DNA of 64,000 nucleotides from Acorus gramineus (Eukaryota > Streptophyta > Magnoliopsida > Acorales > Acoraceae): contig CM060847.1 in NCBI GenBank assembly GCA_030737835.1, forward strand, positions 19,178,898 to 19,242,897, read 5' to 3'. The translations under genes and the position numbers were made by a program. Position 1 is the stretch's first letter; every line of letters begins with the position of its first letter. The notes beneath the pieces were generated by a model. That model saw only the letters and a list, made by a program, of their open reading frames with translations. It was not told the DNA's origin and did no database searches. Shown piece after piece: positions 45,462 through 57,481 of the stretch.

Positions 45462-48416
45462 ATCAGCAACCTAAGAAAACCAGACACTAGGATCAGAATA
45501 CTCATATAGAAATCCTAGGACTCATCTCTACGAAAAAGAAGACAATTGGCTCTGACAGGACCAGGCTCTGATACCAACTTTTGTCACGCCCCAGGGCGGC
45601 CGTCCCCGGGTCGCGGCAAGTGTATACATGATATCAGCAGTCTATACAGGAGATCAATAAAATACTCTAAACAACAACTGAAATGACAACACAGATGAAA
45701 TCAAAGCTGACATGATATATACACAGATAGCGGAAGCTAAAAAGACTGAATCTGTAATCCAAAAACATACTACAGACTCGATACATAATCATATGTCCTG
45801 TGAGAGCCAATATATACATATACAACCAAATACAATCCAAACTGGGTGCCCAAGCACAGAAATATATACATACAATAAAAGGAAGGATGCTGATGGCCTC
45901 AAAACTCGAGGGACGTGGCGCTACTCCGCTACTGGTGTAGTCGCTCGGGAAGCTCCTCCTTCAAGTCCGCCTCGGTAATCACTGAAGAAAATAATTATGC
46001 GAGGGGTGAGCCACACGCTCAGTGAATAGCACAACCCATGCATCACAGTTTATATTAACCACAATTAATAGCAAAAAGCCTCAAAGTGGCATAATCAACA
46101 CAAGTCCAGTGGGTCGCTACATCGCCGAACCACCACACCCTCACCCTCACCCCTCAATAGGTGACAAAGGATATTGGGACTTAATAGGCTGATAATCATC
46201 CTTACATAATCCTGTGGGTCGCCACATCGCCGGCCCACCACACCCTCACCCTCACCCCTCAATAGGTGACATAGGCTCTTGGGACTGACTAGGCTGTTGG
46301 TCACCCTTGGTCCACCGATAGTCTCTCCCCACTCCGTAGGCCGTTTGGCCACTCCCACATTCAGCACAGTCCGTCTACCAAATCAGGAGGTACCTACTGA
46401 TGGGAGCCCCTGCACGGGACGACCTTTCTAACGCTAAGGTAGTCTCTACACGGATTCAACGAAGGGAACAGAACAGCCTATCCATCGCACATGATCCACT
46501 CGGATCCGCTGACAACACATCTCTACAACTCTAATGTCTTGAATTCTTCAGAATTCCACCAGCGCGCATAACCAAGATGCGGGGAATACCTAAGATAATA
46601 ATGAGGAAAGGAAACCTTGGGAGGACAACCTGAGGTCCCGATATAGGACATTCCGCCAACCAAACAAGGAACACGGAGTACCCTAGCCCGGGTCTCAATG
46701 TTGACCTCGCAAGACCCCCCTTTAATATTCCCTAAGGCATGCTAAAAATATCTTAAGTCTGCATTTAATTTAATAAATCAAACTAATAGGACGCATGCAT
46801 AGGTCGAGGTTTTCCTAGCATGATAACGAGGTGACAGGATGCACGGCTCATACACATATCCTAAGGGTGCAAGTCCCTAACATACAAGTCTAGGGTGGCA
46901 TGCATTCTACACATTAATCATGCTTGCATGGATTACAATTAACAAGTTAATATCAACTGTGGTACCCCAGGGGAGGGTGGTATACGCCCAAGTGCATGTA
47001 GCGCCTCCCAACTGGGTTGGGTTGTCCCACTCACAGGTAACCGGGTCATCGCGCGACCGTCCGTCAAGATCTGCAAGACAGGGTAACCCACTTGGTGAGT
47101 AAAATACACAAATACCACAAAATACACAAAAACACACAAATAAACACCTAGTACTCGGGCAAACGTACATACGGCCTGTACGCACGCTAGCCCGAGCACC
47201 CCGACTCACTCCCGAACCCTCGGCAACCACCCGCACGACCACCCGCCTGCGGATGCACCGCCGCACCTCAGGCCGCGCACCCAGGCGCACCGTCGGGCCC
47301 CTGCCCGCACGCCTGGTCACGCTGCCGAGCCACCCGGGTGCACCGCGCGCCCACTGCGCCCCATCGCAGCAGCCCGCGCGCACACCGCACGCCCCGCGCC
47401 CAGCTCCTCGCCCCGCGCGCACCATCGCTCGCCTAATCGCGCCCTCGCCTCGCTCCGCGCGCACCCCGCGCGCACCACCGGCTCGCCCAGCACTCCATCG
47501 ACTCGCCGCGCGCTCACAGCGCGCCTGCGCCCCCGCGCAGCGCTCCGCGCGCACACCCCCGCACGGTGCCCTGCACACAGCGCCCCATCGCCCACGACCA
47601 GCGCCCAGCACACCCGCGCCCAGCGCCCAACACGTGCGCCTAGCACACCGCCCAGCACGCCCTCCAGCTCCACCCGAGCGCACGCCCGCGCGCATGTTCA
47701 CGCGCACACGCGCGCGCGCCCAGCCTGCTGCTCTGCCTGCTGCGCTGCTTGCTGCCTGTGCTGCCAACCTGCCCGAGGCAGTCAACCACCCTGCCCGAGC
47801 CACCCTACCTCCTCTATCCGGCCACCAATCACCTCCAACAGCCACCAATCACGCCCCCTCACAGCCAACAACACCCAAACCCACCCTCCTAACAAGCATC
47901 TAAACATGGAAAAGAAGGAAAAAGAGCTTACCAAGGAAAGGAGAGGAAAGGAAGGGAACCGGAAGCTCTTCTTGCACCGAAATGCCTCCCCAAGGATCTC
48001 CACCACCAAGACCTCTTCCCACCTCCGAAAGGGCCGGATCTATCCTTTCTATGTTTTGAGTTTTAAGTTCTAAGCCCTCGAGGTGGCTCAAAACTTAGAA
48101 AAGAGAGAGAGGGGGAGAGAGAAATTCCAAGGAAGGAGAAGATGAATAGTGGGAGATATTTTAGCTTCTCACTTTAAATAAGTCAAACCTCACTTGAATT
48201 AGGGCTAATAAAGATTAATTAGGCTTAAGGACTAGATTAGGTGAGTTAAGTGGGCTTTGACTTGGGTCAACCCAACCACACAAAAAAACAAAAAGGGTTG
48301 ACCAAGTCATGGGCTCACTTTGACCGAGTCAACTCCCCCAATGACTTCTCGCTCGGTAAAACTGTCAAAATGCTCCAATGGTTACCAGCAGGCCAAAAAG
48401 TGACACATATATAACA

Positions 48417-49800
48417 CGGCCCCCGCGGCCTCAGTCCCTACACCCTTGCCTTCCTCTGCACCAACTGTGCCGGAGGCTAAAGCCTCAAAGGCACCCTTAG
48501 CCCTTCTCTCCTCCTCCTCAACCCTGGCCTTTGTGGCCCCCCTGTCCAACATCCCCACAATAGCGTCTAAAGATGCCCTCACCTCCTCACTAACTCCCTC
48601 AGCCCCTACCCCCTCGACCGCACCCTCAGCTGGTCCTTCGGCCTCCAAAACTACGCCTTCGGCAATCGCCGATTGGGCCCCACGCCTCCTCTTGCGTGTA
48701 TAACCTATCACACTACCCCCTACCCCCAAGACAGCCCCCGAGGATGCACCCACACCTCCACCCTCGCCCACCAATGGCATCTCTGCCGATTGGGTCGTCT
48801 CCTCCACGACCCTCCTCTCCGCCCCGTCGCTCTCTGATGACCTAGTCCCCGAGGCAGCCCCCCTCTGCCCTCGGGAAGACCAGAGACGCTTCATCATCGA
48901 AGCCGTCTTCTTCCCCTTCGTCATCTCCTCCGATTTCATGAAGAAAAGAAAACCCACCCCAAAGGAAACTAGGGCTTCAAAATCAAGAAGAAAGGAGTGA
49001 TCTAGGGCGAATCAAAGTAAAGGAAATAAAGGTTTTTTGGTTTCAAGCAGAGAAGAAGAAGAAGAGAGGGAAGAGCAACCGTTTTTATAAACGTGCAGGA
49101 GAGAGAGGGTCCCTTTTTCGGTTATAAAGGGCCCAGTCGGCCGGCGGCTACTCGCGAGTAGCCCTCCCCCCCTATCCAACGGCTAAATACAAGTAGCCAC
49201 CCCTCCCTGCTGGCTAAACACCACTAGCCGCCCCCTGCCAGCTTCTCAAACACTCTTATTTCCTAGTTTTCTAAAACCAAACAGCCATGTATTGGTTTAT
49301 TTCCAAGTTTTACTTGATTAAACACAACTTTTTTGAAGTTTTACCACAATTAACACTACCATTCAGTTCAAATTTGTTCAGTTCTAGTTCTTTTTTGAAA
49401 TCTTTGTCTTTCGAATGATCCAATTCACCAAATCAAAAACACTTTATTTTACTTTCTGTCCGCGATATCTCCTTGATTTGCTGAGCTACCCAAGCACGGG
49501 TACGGTAGGAACAAGGAAACTGACGCTGGGCTGCTCTGTGCACGATGGCTAAGAACCTCGTCCGAGGGTTGGATCACTCGCTTCCTTACTTTTACTCACT
49601 CCCCCACCTGGATCACTCCTTAGATGACTATTCTAGTCAAAACCCAGCCTCTGATGACCTAAATTAAACTCCCTGAATGGTATTTGGTCATGTGTCCTAA
49701 ACTTCTTGAAGGCTGGACCGACCAAAATAAGGGTCTCTTTCCTTATCATTGATCGACGACTTTTTGTTTCACGCAAAGACTCCGTCCGATGAGGGACAAT
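48417..49800 (-). mobile_element. Element C interior, right part with low-complexity coding-like stretch
   Basis: 48957-48440 on the - strand opens with MKSEEMTKGKKTASMMKRLW and runs into Ala/Gly/Glu/Val-rich low complexity; it may be the beginning of the antisense PMD-type reading region. 48960-49260 is purine-rich leader-like DNA containing short copies of the GGCGGCTA..TAGCCG motif also found in the LTRs. 49260-49800 is AT-rich and ends with the polypurine-like tract before the right LTR. Part of a fossil. Confidence 0.5.
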
Positions 49801-51076
49801 TGTAGATACCATAATTTTGACCGTCCAAAGAAAAGAAATTTACTTCAAGTAATATTGGAAACGACCACATTTGGACATCTAACAGAAAACTCCCTTAGAA
49901 ACCAAGACCGGAAACCCTAAGTCCAACACTTAGAAAAATCTAAGAACCTGGACATGGGCGGCTACTTGAGAGTAGCCCCTCATACCAGGCGGCTAGTTTC
50001 AACTAGTCGCCCCCCAAACCAATCCCAAACCGCCTTTCTGGATGGGACATAAAGCAAGCATGATTGCGGCGGATTGTCCCTTTTAGCCGCCCCATCTCAG
50101 CCGGTTCAACCTTAGTAACCGACACAAGCCACCGCTTGTCAGAGATGGGACGTTTGGCAGGTTATGATGGGGGTGGCTACCTGAGAGTAGCCACCCCTCA
50201 CCAGGCGGCTAGTTAACACTAGCCGCCCCTAGCCTGGACATTGTCAAAGAACAAAGATTTAATGGAATGTCAAATCAAGCACCTTATTATCCATTTTGAT
50301 CTATTGTCTAGTTGACACTCCCCTACACATCATTTACTAAAAATAGGGGGTCTCTAAGCATTCATTAATCATCAATTAATTCCCAAGCATAATCAATAAT
50401 ACGCAACAACCCACATTCCCAATACAAGCCTATACCCCCCACACCACCACTTCAAAAACCCTTGATAGAGAAAGTGAGAGAGAAACCCATTCCTTGCATA
50501 AATCCACTCTCTAAAACCCAGATTAAACCTAGCTTAGTCTTTGCCAACACCCAAAACCAAACTCTACCCAGGTTCTGCCCAAATCGAACCAGGTCTCAGG
50601 CGGCTACTTATACCCAGCCGCCCCCACCAAGCGGCTAAATCCAACTAGCCAGCCCTTCCCCTACCCCACCTAAGTCCCAATTCTCCTTTAGTCAGGTTCC
50701 CAAAGCAAAAGAGGATCCTTGTCTTCACCTCTGTGTATGGTATATCCATGTCTTAGAGTTGAGACCCCACAAACTCCCCCACGAAGGCGATCAAATCCAC
50801 CCTCAACTTTTCCTGCTTTTTGAGAAAAGCAGGTGGCGATCACAACCACCCCTGAATCCTCTTGAGGACCCGTCGGCCGCCTTAGCCAGGAACGAAAAAA
50901 CCAAACCACCCCCCCTTCCGAGAGACGATCTGACCGAGCCTGCCAAGGCGCAGCTCTCCGGATCTGAGCCTCCGAAGAACCCCCACACACGCAGACCCCA
51001 AAAGGAGCAGGAAGAGAGGGAGGAAGGCTTTCTGGAGCACCCCCAACCACCCCCCTTCCAAAATCCGATACCGACA
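49801..51076 (+). repeat. Right LTR of element C
   Basis: TGTAGATACC to ATACCGACA, 1276 bases. It contains several GGCGGCTAG..CTAGCCGCC-type inverted segments and a TATA-like ACTAAAAATAGGGGG near 50340, and is followed by the TTATG target duplication. The left counterpart is 32995 to about 34193. Confidence 0.75.
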
Positions 51077-51600
51077 TTATGGTGTACATGAGGTAAGTTA
51101 AATTATCATATCAATGTGGTATGCAATCATAAATTCATTAAATTTCAAATATTTATTATTAATTCTCAGCTATTTACAAAAGGTGAATGTAAATTCCAGT
51201 TATGGATTTATCAATCCTACTTCTGTGTCCGCCTAAAAAACATCAATAGTTGTGCGGGCTTTGACTGATCGGTTTGGGAATGCTCCCCATGTTGATCTAT
51301 TTCTATTGCCTTATAACCTAGAGTAATTTTCTAAATTTCATAAGTTACGTATATTTATAATATTATGTTCATTGCATTTTTAACATTTTCATATTTTAAT
51401 TATGGAAAATGTTTAGCCAACATTGGATCTTGTTGATCATGAGCCCCAATGAACATATAGTTTATTATTTGGATCCATTGGCACATTTGATTCGTAAAGA
51501 AATCAAAACGGTCATAAACCTGTAAGTATTTTGATGTTCATGTACTCCTCATATTTATTACAAAATTACTCTTAATCTTAAAATTGTTTCTAAGGGAGCT
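51077..51600 (+). pseudogene. CACTA TNP2-type transposase remnant, continued (right arm, distal)
   Basis: Picks up exactly where 32994 stopped: GGTGTACATGAGGTAAGTT is the reverse complement of the left-arm text near 4930. It includes the inverted counterpart of 4740-4800 (FGNAPHVDL-type text) and ends at about 51595, mirroring 4430. Broken. Confidence 0.7.
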
Positions 51601-51639
51601 GGGAATCAAATATAAACCTGTAAGTATTTAAAAATAACA

Positions 51640-51960
51640 CACATTTCCTTATGTCCTTCATTTCCTTAAAAAAAACTCTGACGTTTATTGTTTCAATAAG
51701 CAGAGCATGTATGCACTTGTTTTGCAGTTATTTAAGTAATAATGAATGTATTCATAATGATCATAATGATACACTGTGTCTAGTAATTGTGCTTATTTAT
51801 GCTCTTCCTTCTCGGTGAAAAGGAGAACAACAAACAAAACAAGACAGAAAAATATACTTTGGAATACAAATTTACTCTGTTTTACTCACCAAAATAAAAA
51901 TTTACTCTGTTTTCTAATTTCTCATTGTTTTACACCCTTCACAATACACTACACATGATT
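51640..51960 (+). repeat. Orphan GLP 3' flank
   Basis: Sequence from CCTTCATTTCCTTAAAAAAA onward, with TTGTTTCAATAAGCAGAGCA, matches the 3' flank right after the stop codon of the GLP genes (as at 497-800), but no GLP exon precedes it. It marks a GLP copy whose gene body has been lost. Confidence 0.7.
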
Positions 51961-52330
51961 TTTTTATAAAAATCAAGCAGCAACAAGGATTTTTCAACTC
52001 CCAATAGAATGTTTCACCTCTCAATATATTTAATGGTATAAATGCCAATTACTTTTCAAGGTGATGTTTGGTTTCTCTTCAGACACACTTGATGACTCTT
52101 AAAGTCTCCAAGACAACGATATTAAAATCTATAAATTTGTTTAATGTTCCAACAATGCCTCCAATATACGAACTTTGTTTTGCACACCCAAACTTGCTAC
52201 ATCTCTTTTGAAATCCTTTCTGACTAATAGTTTTGTGAATATATCCACTTTTTTATTCAGGTTTTTTAAAGAATGGAGCTCCCTAGGATTTAATCCATTT
52301 ACTTCTTTCACACAATGGGGAGGTGCTTAC
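51961..52330. repeat. Dispersed repeat shared with the window end
   Basis: Direct copy of about 63640-64000 (CTCCCAATAGAATGTTTCAC, then GGTGATGTTTGGTTTCTC, then AATGTTCCAACAATGCCTCC). Possibly antisense Copia-type debris, but no motif is secure. In both places it follows GLP-derived sequence. Confidence 0.45.
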
Positions 52331-53540
52331 CGATTTAACTAAAGTTTTATTCGGTTTTATAGTAGTCCACATGAATAATTTCTTCTTTCAAAAGCTCTAT
52401 ACAATAATTTCTTCTCACAAGCTCTGGATAAAAAGGTAATATAGAATCAAATTGGATCATTCACCAAACCATCAACACCAAACCATAACTCTTAGACTCA
52501 TGTTATTGTGCTCTCAAAGGTATACATATTCAATTCACTGGAGTTAAACACCAACAACTCCTCTGTATTTTGGGATGCCAGAGAAGAAGTTGTTGGATGT
52601 AATTGCGGCCACAATGGATGTAACCGAGGCCAAAATGGGATGAACTTGAATTTAGCTTGAGTTGCAACTCCAATAAGGAATACAGAGTTCCTATCACTAA
52701 CAAGTGTTCCGAATCCTGCTCTTGTATCAGACTCCAATCATCATGCTACATCAAATGCTGCTTCTTTTTTTCTTCTACGAAGATAAAAAAGAATTGGGTT
52801 GGGTATGTGTCTGTGAAACCTCAGGATTTAAAATGATTAGGTGCAAGAAATTATGGTGCAAGAAATTTGATGTTAATTGTAACATCCTATACTTACACAT
52901 AAAGATATTGTATGCTTTGACACTTGTTAAGCTCGGGACTTTAAAAAGTGTCTTGGTGTGTAAGAGAAGTGCTCGTGGGACTACATTCATGGTGTGCAGG
53001 AATGCACATCACCATCATCCTCACCCCATTCATAAGTCTCCAGGGACTCTTTGTTATCCCTGCCCAATAGCGAACAAATCGTTAATTTTCCTTTTTGCAA
53101 GATAAATACATGTGGTAGGTGTGTAACACTATAGAAAAATGATATAAGAATCTAATCTATGTCAAGATCTTAGGCAACCTCTCTCAAAGAGAAGGAAAAG
53201 TAAAATAATCCAATATTATTTATAGATAAAAGTTGAATATGTCATTTGGCTACAAGTCTTTATTATAAGAACTCAATAAGACCTCCTTAAACCTAATTGC
53301 AAGCTTACTGAAAATAGAAAATATTAAATAAATATAACAGCTATTTATTCTAAGATCCTACAAATCAATCAGAATATATGGCAAACAATTCTGATATTTG
53401 TTTAAAGAAAAACAACCACGCAAATTATTAACATAAATAACAAATTTGCTTATTTAATAGCTTTAATGATGAAATATAGCAAAAATAAATATCTCTACGA
53501 AATAATTTAGCATGTCAGTTTATGGGATTCTGAGATGGTC
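52331..53540. other. Unassigned AT-rich DNA
   Basis: Several short open frames, none resembling a known family. Low GC, frequent A and T runs, no inverted termini noticed. Probably decayed retroelement or intergenic DNA. Confidence 0.3.
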
Positions 53541-54150
53541 TCAATTATTCTTGTTATCTGCTATTCTCGCAAATTTCTTCCTGGATCTATTTTGATGGAC
53601 TGATCCTTCTAATAACATATCGGTCATCCGTTCTATATCATTCTCCTTCACTTGAGAAGAACTTGACCTCGAGTTCAAATGAAAAGAATTTGATAGATTA
53701 GGGGGTTGATATTTGATGTAGTATGTCTCCTTGGATGTAGGGCTGGTTAACAAAGATTTGCCCTTATCCTTCAGAGACTTGGGGACCGGCTATTGTCCCA
53801 AGGGGACATTGCGATTTTGTGTCTCCTAGAAAAATACATAAGTGTTGTCGCGGCCTCGATTGGTGATGTCAACGTTGTATTTCTAAGGTCTATCCAACAA
53901 TACACGGTTAGCATCCATGCCCACCACGTTGAGACGCCCCACGTCTCTACATTATTTACAGATAGAGATAGGTATCCTACAAACTTTTGTTACCTTTACG
54001 AACATGCCTTTCTTGATCCAACATATAGAGTAAGGCGCGTGATGCATCTCCGTTGGTAGCTTTAAAAGTGGTCCACCAATTTTCTCGAAATAAAATTTTT
54101 GAAGCTCCCACTATCCACGATCAAATCGCATACATTCTTGTTCATCATGT
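53541..54150 (-). mobile_element. Ty3/gypsy-type fragments, fossil
   Basis: At 54150-54061 the - strand encodes NKNVCDLIVDSGSFKNFISR, the DSG active-site neighbourhood of a gypsy-type retropepsin. At 53753-53541 the - strand has NSRSSSSQVKENDIERMTDM and VHQNRSRKKFARIA, resembling the tail of gypsy polyproteins (GxND....R.RAKK). The middle is missing. Two small remnants of an old element, heavily broken. Confidence 0.45.
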
Positions 54151-54520
54151 AAGGGCAAAAATGCCAATACACAAAAGAGGTCAACCCCCACCTGACTCTA
54201 CGTAGCGCCAATAATCCTTTGGGCACGGATTAGGCTCCATAATATAATAATCTCCTACTTGGAGACTGAATTAAGAGTAAAAAACATCTATCAAAATGAT
54301 CGATCTTTAACCTTGTGTGCTCATCTTGGTTCTCAAGCAAGAAGATTAATGGAAGCTGTGCACAACTCCAATTTTTTTTGTAGTCACTGTCGTAGTCAAT
54401 ATGTTAGCTGGATTCTAGCTTCCTCGGATCTTCTCAAGCAATATAGACTCCCATCGTCCAAAAGCATTCTGAAGAAGTGATGACGAAGTCCTATGTGGTT
54501 CGTGTGAACTACACAAACTG
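54140..54520. repeat. LTR-element-like remnant, fourth copy
   Basis: Matches about 2190-2530 in direct orientation (CTCTACGT..CGCCAA, then GAGACTGAATTAA, then CTCAAGCAATATAGACTCCC) and its inverted copy at 25440-25800. It directly precedes the GLP copy 3 promoter, as its relative precedes the CACTA element at 2536. Confidence 0.5.
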
Positions 54521-55023
54521 TTTACCATTACAAGAATTTTTCCTGAATCGAAACAATCTAAACTACAGAAACAGCTTACCATTACAATGACATATTGGCA
54601 AACATTATCCGATCCATTCAATTTATTTTATTTTATTTCAAATGCGTTCTCGTCCCAGAATGAGGGGAAAGAAAAGTCAGTTGAACAATTCTTCGTTAAT
54701 ATAAAATTTCATAGAGATTTTCTTGGATTAATTCACCACCATATATCTGAATGTGTCTGGTAAACATTAACTACTCATTATAAGATTAAAAGAATACTTA
54801 TTTGACCAGGTCAAATTCTGGACAGAGATTACTTGTTATTATGACATTAATCTAATAAAGTGGACAGAGTCTGATTGATTTACTGACCATTTCAATGGCA
54901 CCTGATCACTCTTCAATAACTATAAATAGCCAGCCATACACGAGAACTCACAACCCACCAATCTCCAAATACTTCTGAGAACCTAAGCTTAGAGTAAGCT
55001 AAGTATTATTTGGATTGAATACA
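54521..55023 (+). promoter_or_regulatory. Promoter of GLP copy 3
   Basis: W-box palindrome TTGACCAGGTCAA at 54802-54814 and TATA box at 54922-54929. From about 54550 it is almost base-for-base the copy 1 promoter. The first part carries a local duplication of an AACTAC..ACCATTACAA segment. Confidence 0.7.
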
Positions 55024-55824
55024 ATGGCTTCTGCAATGTTGATAGTTGTCCTCCTCGCCATGGCTTCCTCGGTTGTCCTCGCCTCGGACCCCAGCCCACT
55101 CCAAGACTTCTGCGTCGCCGACAAAGCTTCTCCAGGTACTACTATTAACACACGCAGTTTCTATGCTTGATCAACTAGTACTTTATCACGTGATTGAATT
55201 GTCTAAATACATGTAATAATACTTGTATATAGAGAGCTCATTATGTTAACTGGGTATTTCATGTTTCCAGTTCTGGTCAATGGATTCGTCTGCAAGAACC
55301 CCATGGATGTGAATGCCGAGGACTTCTTCTTCTCAGGCCTGAACAAGCCAGGGAACACCGACAACAGACTTGGATCGAACGTCACCGCAGTGAACGTGAA
55401 TAAGATAGCTGGTCTAAACACTTTGGGCATCTCTCTCGCCCGCATCGACTTCGCCCCATACGGGCTCAACCCACCACACACGCACCCCCGAGCAACGGAG
55501 GTACTTACGGTGATTGAGGGCACTCTCCTCGTTGGCTTCGTCACTTCCAACCCCAAAAACCGTCTGATCTTCAAAGTCCTCAACGCGGGTGATGTTTTCG
55601 TGTTTCCTGAAGGGCTCATTCACTTCCAGTTCAACCGTGGACACAAGAACGCGGTGGCAATCGCAGGTTTGAGTAGCCAAAACCCCGGTGTGATCACTGT
55701 CGCTAATGCGGTGTTTGGATCGAATCCGAAGATCGATGATGGAATTCTCGCCAAGGCATTTCAGGTGGACAAGAAAGTGATAGACTATCTCCAGAGCCAG
55801 TTCTGGATGGACAATAATAACTAG
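55024..55824 (+). CDS. Germin-like protein (GLP copy 3), two exons
   Basis: Exon 1 is 55024-55135 and exon 2 is 55271-55824, a constant 48,852-base offset from copy 1, with the same intron. The 221-residue product differs from copies 1 and 2 only by Leu for Val in DDGILAKAF. Signal peptide, Cys30/Cys45, Asn74-Val-Thr, ligands His107, His109, Glu114 and His155 are all intact. Poly(A) signal at 55926-55931. Intact and probably functional; same secreted cupin role as the others. Confidence 0.94.
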
Positions 55825-57225
55825 TGCTTTATTATGTCCTTCATTTCCTTAATTAAAAAATAACTTTGACGATTATTGTTTCAATAAGCAGAGCATGCAT
55901 GCACTTGTTTTGCAGTTATTTAAATAATAAAGAATGTATTTGTTTTCATAAATTAATATTGGTAATGATCATAATGATACACAGTGTCTAGTGAATGTGT
56001 TTTATTTTTACTGGTCCATCTCCGTGAAAAGGAGAACAACAAAGAAAACAAGAGAGAAAAAAATAATTTCGAATACTAATTTATCTGTTTTACTTACTAA
56101 AATTAAAAAATTTACTCAATTTTTTAATATCTTATTTTTATACACCTTTCACTAGTGTTCTGATATGCGGTATACAGTTTGTTAGCGGTTAGGGTACCGC
56201 ACAGGATATATGCGGTATGAGTGAGTATATGTGGTTCTATAATATTTTATTAATAATTTTTTTTTAATATGTAATAATTTATAAACAAGAGATAACAAGA
56301 TAAATTTTGGAGACATTACAAATCAGATCTTTTTTTTCTCTTACTTTTAATCACACATCATGGCATTAATGTTATTATTATTATGAACAAGAAAACAGGG
56401 CATTAGCTGCCAAATCATTTCTTTGCTTTTTTATGTAACTGCCTCGTACATGAAAATCGTTTGCTGCAAAACTTTAATTTCGTAGCAAAATGTGACAATT
56501 GGCGACAAAATAATATTCGTTGCTAAAGGCCATTTGTGCGTAGCAAAAGATACCCTTTTGCTACGACAATCTAAGCGAAGCAAAAAGTCTCTTGTTCCTA
56601 CGAAATTATTTCGCAGAAAATGGTTATCTTTTGCAACGAAAATAACTCGCATTCAAAAGGTTATCTATTGTGATGAATTTTTTATTTTCACAGCAAAAGA
56701 TAACCTTTTGCTACGAACTTACTTCGCAGCTAAAAGTGTATGAATTTAATATTAAAAAAATGCAAATCTTCCCATGTGAAATATTTCACATGAAAAGTTT
56801 AAATTTTCTTAGAAAAATCTTTCCCTTTGAAATTTTTTTAATGCAAAACCATTTGATAAATTAGCGAAACAAAACATAAATCTAAGATGATACAAATACC
56901 TACATCAGATGACAATCTGTATATACACAAAGATCTATGTGTTGTTCAATCATCGCAACCATAAAAGACTCTCTAAACCCTTCAATATGCAAAGTTGGGA
57001 TTTGGATGACTATCAATGCAAGTGCTACTAGGCTATTGATTGAAACGGATTCTACCACTATTTTTGCTTGGGTCAAAGGGAAGGGGTGCCACCCTTGTAG
57101 GCCTGTCAATAAGACGGATACGGATTGAATAGGCCCATTATCCGTATCCGAATTGGATATTTAAAAAAATATCTGTATCTGATATCCGACGGATATTTCA
57201 AAACACATATCCGTATCCGATCCGG
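55825..57225. repeat. Duplicated downstream block of GLP copy 3
   Basis: Direct copy of 6973 to about 8360. In order: GLP 3' flank (to about 56392), TTTTGCTACGAA repeat block (about 56393-56880), LINE RNase H-like half (56900-57097), and the left end of the hAT-type element (TAGGCCTGTCAAT at 57098), cut off at about 57225 where the copy 4 promoter starts. No independent gene. Confidence 0.75.
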
Positions 57226-57481
57226 ATATGATTAAAAGAATAGCTATGGCCAAACTTATTTGACCAGGTCAAATTCTAGACAGAGATTACTTGTTATTAT
57301 GCCATTAATCTAATAAAGTGGACAGTGTTTGATTGATTTGCTGACCATTTCAATGGCACCTGATCACTCTTCAATAACTATAAATAGCCAGCCATACACG
57401 AGAACTCACAACCCACCAATCTCCAAATACTTCTGAGAACCTAAGCTTAGAGTAAGCTAAGTATTATTTGGATTGAATACA
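57226..57481 (+). promoter_or_regulatory. Promoter of GLP copy 4
   Basis: W-box palindrome at 57260-57272 and TATA box at 57379-57386, like the intact copies. It begins abruptly inside hAT-derived sequence, so only about 255 bases of the common promoter remain. Confidence 0.65.

Larger units (their letters stand above)
37543..48416 (-). mobile_element. Ty3/gypsy chromovirus B (Tekay/Del-like), nested and youngest, fossil
   Basis: Element of 10,874 bases on the - strand with perfect 5-base target duplications CGGCC (37538-37542 and 48417-48421). LTRs are 37543-40615 and 45582-48416. The primer site complementary to initiator tRNA-Met is perfect (GGCTCTGATACCA, 45564-45576), and a polypurine tract lies beside 40616. 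It has the same domain order as element A and clearly belongs to the same family. The LTRs differ at only about two positions in the first 290 bases, so insertion is recent. The coding region looks nearly whole, with about two or three breaks. Confidence 0.92.
32995..51076 (+). mobile_element. LTR retroelement C (Ty3/gypsy, Tat-like) with antisense PMD region; host of a nested chromovirus
   Basis: Left LTR 32995 to about 34193; right LTR 49801-51076 (TGTAGATACC to ATACCGACA). Both outer ends are flanked by TTATG (32990-32994 and 51077-51081), a 5-base target duplication inside the CACTA transposase. A polypurine-like tract GATGAGGGACAAT directly before 49801 makes the element + strand. No gag or pol is visible; the interior holds an antisense PMD-type coding region and a nested chromovirus (37543-48416). 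Antisense extra reading frames near the 3' end are known in Tat-lineage elements. About seven differences in the first 96 LTR bases suggest it is older than the nested element. Fossil, broken and internally shortened. Confidence 0.75.

Noticed and set aside
52498-52737. 79-codon frame with a repeated PFWPRLHPLWPQLHP segment
   Set aside because: Short internal duplication in AT-rich DNA, no homology that I recognise, no promoter or splice context.
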